From a virus, in the IMG/VR virus record IMGVR_UViG_3300043450_000132, positions 1 through 38,086 of that record: 38,086 nt of DNA; one strand, given 5' to 3'. The position numbers and the translations under genes are program-made. Positions 35,843-38,086 of this stretch are shown piece after piece. Under the pieces are notes generated by a model. It saw only the letters and a program-made list of their open reading frames with translations, did no database searches and had not been told where the DNA came from. Each line of letters starts with the position of its first letter. Position 1 is the stretch's first letter.

Positions 35843-37258
35843 TCAGGCGACGCCCTTCAGGCCGCGCCGCAGGGGCTTGTTCCACGAGCCGCTGGCCGAG
35901 ACGCCGTAGATGGCCGTGGCGGCGTCAGCCGCCATCGTCAGGCACACCGCGTCAGCCAAGTCAGGCGACCGAAGCCCGCGCCGCCGCATGTCGTCCTTGC
36001 TCTCGACCTGCAACTTGCCGGAGGAGGAGAACTTGAAGCGCGGGCCAGCCAGTTCAGCCATCAGGTCTTCATCGCGGGGCAGCTTGCAGCCGCGCTGCTC
36101 CAGCCACGCCTTCGTGGCAAACCACAGCTCCGCGCGCAGGTTCTGGTACGTGCCCTTCATGCTCGGGCTCTCGGACACGTTCACACCCCGCGCGGGGAGC
36201 TTCAGCTCCCGCAGTCGGTCCACGACGCCGGAGCCGAGGCCGATGCTGTCCACCAGGATCTCGACGGGCCGCAGGTGCTGCGGCTGCGCCTGGTACTCGG
36301 CCACGACCGCGCCCGTGAGTTGCATGAGATCCAGGCCCGCCCACCGCTTGATCTCAGTGATCACCTGGCCGCGCCGCTTGGCGAGTGCCGATCGGTCGGT
36401 GCCGAAGCGCGCCACGTCCAAGGCCCAGATCGCCGGAGCGCGCTCATCCTCCGCCAGGTCGCGCGCCATCGACGCCTCGATCAGGTGCATGGGGATCACG
36501 GTGTCGTCATCCGAGAGCGGGAACTCGCCGAGGACGCGGACGCGGTAGGCGTTGCTGTCCTCGCCGTAGCGCTGCCTCATCTCGTCAACGTACGCTGCAC
36601 TGACGCGCGGACTGTCCACGCAGCTCACGCGCCGCGTCCACCACTGGCCCTTGAGGCGGTTGTGCGTGTCGAAGAAGAAGCCGCTGGATCGCGTCGGGTT
36701 GCCGAGCAGGATGGTGCAGGCCTCCTCGCCCGACATCGAGCCTGCCGCCGCCTCGAAGACGGCCTCCGGCACGCCCGACGCCTCGTCCGCGATCAGCAGC
36801 ACGTTGTCGGCGTGGATACCTTGCAGGGCTTCGGGGCTCTCCGCGCGGCTGGTCCTCGCGGAGATGAAGCCCGTCTCCGGGGCCGCCGCGATCTCGACGC
36901 GGTCGCTCTTCACGTTCAGGAGCTGCTGCACCTGCACGGGCAGGACGTTGACCCAGCGCTTGATCTCCGCGAAGAGCGCGTCGAAGAGCTGCGCCGATGT
37001 CGGGGCCGTGATAACGATCTTCACAGGGTAGCGCGTGAGCAGATACCAGATGCACAGGATCGCCACCGTGGTGGACTTGCCGACGCCGTGGCCGGAGCGC
37101 ACGGAGATGCGCCGCTCGCCAGCGGCGACGGCCATCATCAGATCGGCCTGCCACGGGTCAGGCTCCACTGCCAGCACCTCCCGCGCGAACAGCACGGGGT
37201 TGTCGCGGTAGCGCTTCAGCCACTGGATGAAGGCGTTCTGCTCGGCTTGGCTTGTCAC
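35843..37258 (-). CDS. terL: Terminase large subunit
   Basis: A 471-residue DNA-packaging motor. The ATPase domain has Walker A SGHGVGKST (55-63, Lys61) and Walker B VLLIADEAS (153-161, Asp158/Glu159), with TAPT and GNPTRSSG coupling motifs. The RNase H-like nuclease domain has Asp281 (ALDVARFGTD), Asp337 (ILVDSIG) and a final Asp near 433-436 (PDLADA). GTG 37258 overlaps the upstream stop (GTGA). It cuts and pumps genome concatemers into proheads through the portal. Close to the family's usual length. Confidence 0.93.
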   Translation of the reverse strand: MTSQAEQNAFIQWLKRYRDNPVLFAREVLAVEPDPWQADLMMAVAAGERRISVRSGHGVGKSTTVAILCIWYLLTRYPVKIVITAPTSAQLFDALFAEIKRWVNVLPVQVQQLLNVKSDRVEIAAAPETGFISARTSRAESPEALQGIHADNVLLIADEASGVPEAVFEAAAGSMSGEEACTILLGNPTRSSGFFFDTHNRLKGQWWTRRVSCVDSPRVSAAYVDEMRQRYGEDSNAYRVRVLGEFPLSDDDTVIPMHLIEASMARDLAEDERAPAIWALDVARFGTDRSALAKRRGQVITEIKRWAGLDLMQLTGAVVAEYQAQPQHLRPVEILVDSIGLGSGVVDRLRELKLPARGVNVSESPSMKGTYQNLRAELWFATKAWLEQRGCKLPRDEDLMAELAGPRFKFSSSGKLQVESKDDMRRRGLRSPDLADAVCLTMAADAATAIYGVSASGSWNKPLRRGLKGVA

Positions 37259-37458
37259 GACAGCCTCGCCACTTTCTGGCGCTCGAAGCCGTCCACCTCG
37301 ATCTCGTCAGCCGTCTGCCGCAGCAGATCGACCGCCTCCTCCTCGTCCAGCGTCGAGAGCGAGGTGACCTCGCCCGAAGGCTCCACGCGGATCAGGATGA
37401 AGTCGTCGTCGGGGCCAATGGTGGCGATGTCGCTGGCCAGGTCAGTCCTCGGAGACAT
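37255..37458 (-). CDS. Hypothetical small protein between terminase genes
   Basis: A 67-residue acidic protein. ATG 37458 has GGGAGG seven bases upstream and overlaps the end of terS by 17 bases. The sequence reads as two strands (DDFILIRVEPSGEVTSLST) then a helix (EEEAVDLLRQTADEI). It is translationally coupled to both terminase genes. Function unknown. Confidence 0.65.
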   Translation of the reverse strand: MSPRTDLASDIATIGPDDDFILIRVEPSGEVTSLSTLDEEEAVDLLRQTADEIEVDGFERQKVARLS

Positions 37459-37912
37459 CGCGTGCCTCCCCCTCGATGGTCTGGCCGACGGGCTTGGCCA
37501 GATCGGCCTGCACCTTCCGCAGTGCGTCCAGGTGGAGGCCACCGAGCGAGATGTTCACCTGCGTCTGCTTGGTGCCGAAGCGGTCGGGGTCATCGACGCC
37601 CGCCAGCCACTTGCGGCTGTCGATGCGCAGGCGGGCCTTGTTGATCTGGTTGGGGTCGGGGTCCACGTTGTCGGCGATCTCGATGGCTTCCTCGGCCCAC
37701 TTGTCGGCGCGCGACTTGCGCGCCTGCACCAGGCGCTCCTTGACGCCGGGCACCTTGTTGACCTTCCAGCTCAGGAACGAGCGCGACACGCCCATCTCCT
37801 CGGCGATGAGCTTGAGGCTCTCGCCCTCGGCCACGCGCTCGATGATGCGGTCGATGCCGCCCATCTTCTCGATCTTGGCCCACATCTGGGTTTCGATGGG
37901 ATTGCTCGCCAT
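37442..37912 (-). CDS. terS: Terminase small subunit
   Basis: A 156-residue DNA-recognition subunit of the packaging machine. Residues about 25-50 form a helix-turn-helix (LKLIAEEMGVSRSFLSWKV). A helical oligomerisation part follows, with the common KWAEEAIEIADNV and ARLRIDSRKWLAG motifs. I choose ATG 37912 because GGAGG lies nine bases upstream and is only adjacent to ATG 37921. It would bind a pac or cos site in the palindrome-rich region just upstream. First gene of the late operon. Confidence 0.85.
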   Translation of the reverse strand: MASNPIETQMWAKIEKMGGIDRIIERVAEGESLKLIAEEMGVSRSFLSWKVNKVPGVKERLVQARKSRADKWAEEAIEIADNVDPDPNQINKARLRIDSRKWLAGVDDPDRFGTKQTQVNISLGGLHLDALRKVQADLAKPVGQTIEGEARDVSED

Positions 37913-37952
37913 GAGCGTCATCCTCCGCTGCTACCTATGCGTGCAGTTTGGC

Positions 37953-38086
37953 TGCGTCTCGTGAGACGCGCAAGGGTGGGAAAAGGAGGCCCCCGACGCC
38001 CTCACGCCGGGGGCCAGTTGCGCTCGAGCATGTGGGAGGAGGTGCCATGCGAGCGTCGTGCTGGGAATTTTAGCCTATCCGGCGCG
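37953..38086. repeat. Terminal direct repeat, right copy
   Basis: Second copy of bases 1-134, with one mismatch at 38079. It includes the 7-bp-arm palindrome (37954-37969) and the GC-rich hairpin (37988-38015) also seen at 2-17 and 36-63. It starts about 40 bp upstream of the small terminase start. Confidence 0.9.

Overview
The window is one complete temperate phage genome. The first 134 bases recur as the last 134 with a single mismatch, so the contig closes into a circle of about 37.95 kb. The DNA is GC-rich and densely coded, and most neighbouring genes overlap by 1-4 bases (ATGA, GTGA, TGATG). The virion genes (P22/SU10-like portal, DUF5309-type capsid, adaptor, P22 gp10-like nozzle, internal virion proteins, no tape measure or tail tube) point to a short-tailed podovirus. 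The attP site carries the 3' half of a tRNA-Asp(GTC) gene. With the GC content and the style of several small proteins this suggests an alphaproteobacterial host, perhaps a Rhodobacterales relative; the host is inference.

Layout. (1) 1-492 is non-coding and lies, on the circle, between the end of the leftward early operon and the small terminase gene. It holds palindromes, two hairpins, G-runs and one AT-rich spot. (2) 493-3623, minus strand: early operon headed by a Cro-like repressor, then a RuvC-like resolvase and small unknown genes. (3) 3624-4000: divergent control region with three copies of an 11-bp palindrome ACCGNNNCGGT. (4) 4001-13687, plus strand: small unknown genes, a SprT-like protease, then after a second control site (6755-6793, two more palindromes in a plausible promoter) a Sak4-like annealase, an SSB-like protein, a Cas4-like nuclease, a Toprim primase-helicase, an HD hydrolase and a DUF6378 protein. 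No DNA polymerase is encoded. (5) 13684-15205, minus: attP, integrase and a CI-type repressor, convergent with the replication operon. (6) 15277-37912, minus: late genes, transcribed from small terminase down through large terminase, three large unknown or effector-like proteins, a lysis cassette, portal, scaffold, capsid, neck, fibres, nozzle and internal virion proteins.

The most unusual aspect is the immunity layout. CI is not beside Cro and the operators but about 10 kb away, co-transcribed behind integrase and attP. attP is oriented so that in a lysogen the rebuilt host tRNA-Asp gene would read straight into int and cI. CI also lacks the catalytic serine for self-cleavage (Ala107). Together this suggests integration-dependent, host-tRNA-driven immunity that does not respond to RecA in the usual way. 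Other points of interest are an ADP-ribosyltransferase-like late protein, hairpins that cover ribosome-binding sites, a possible CTG start and an M15 peptidase domain missing its last zinc ligand.
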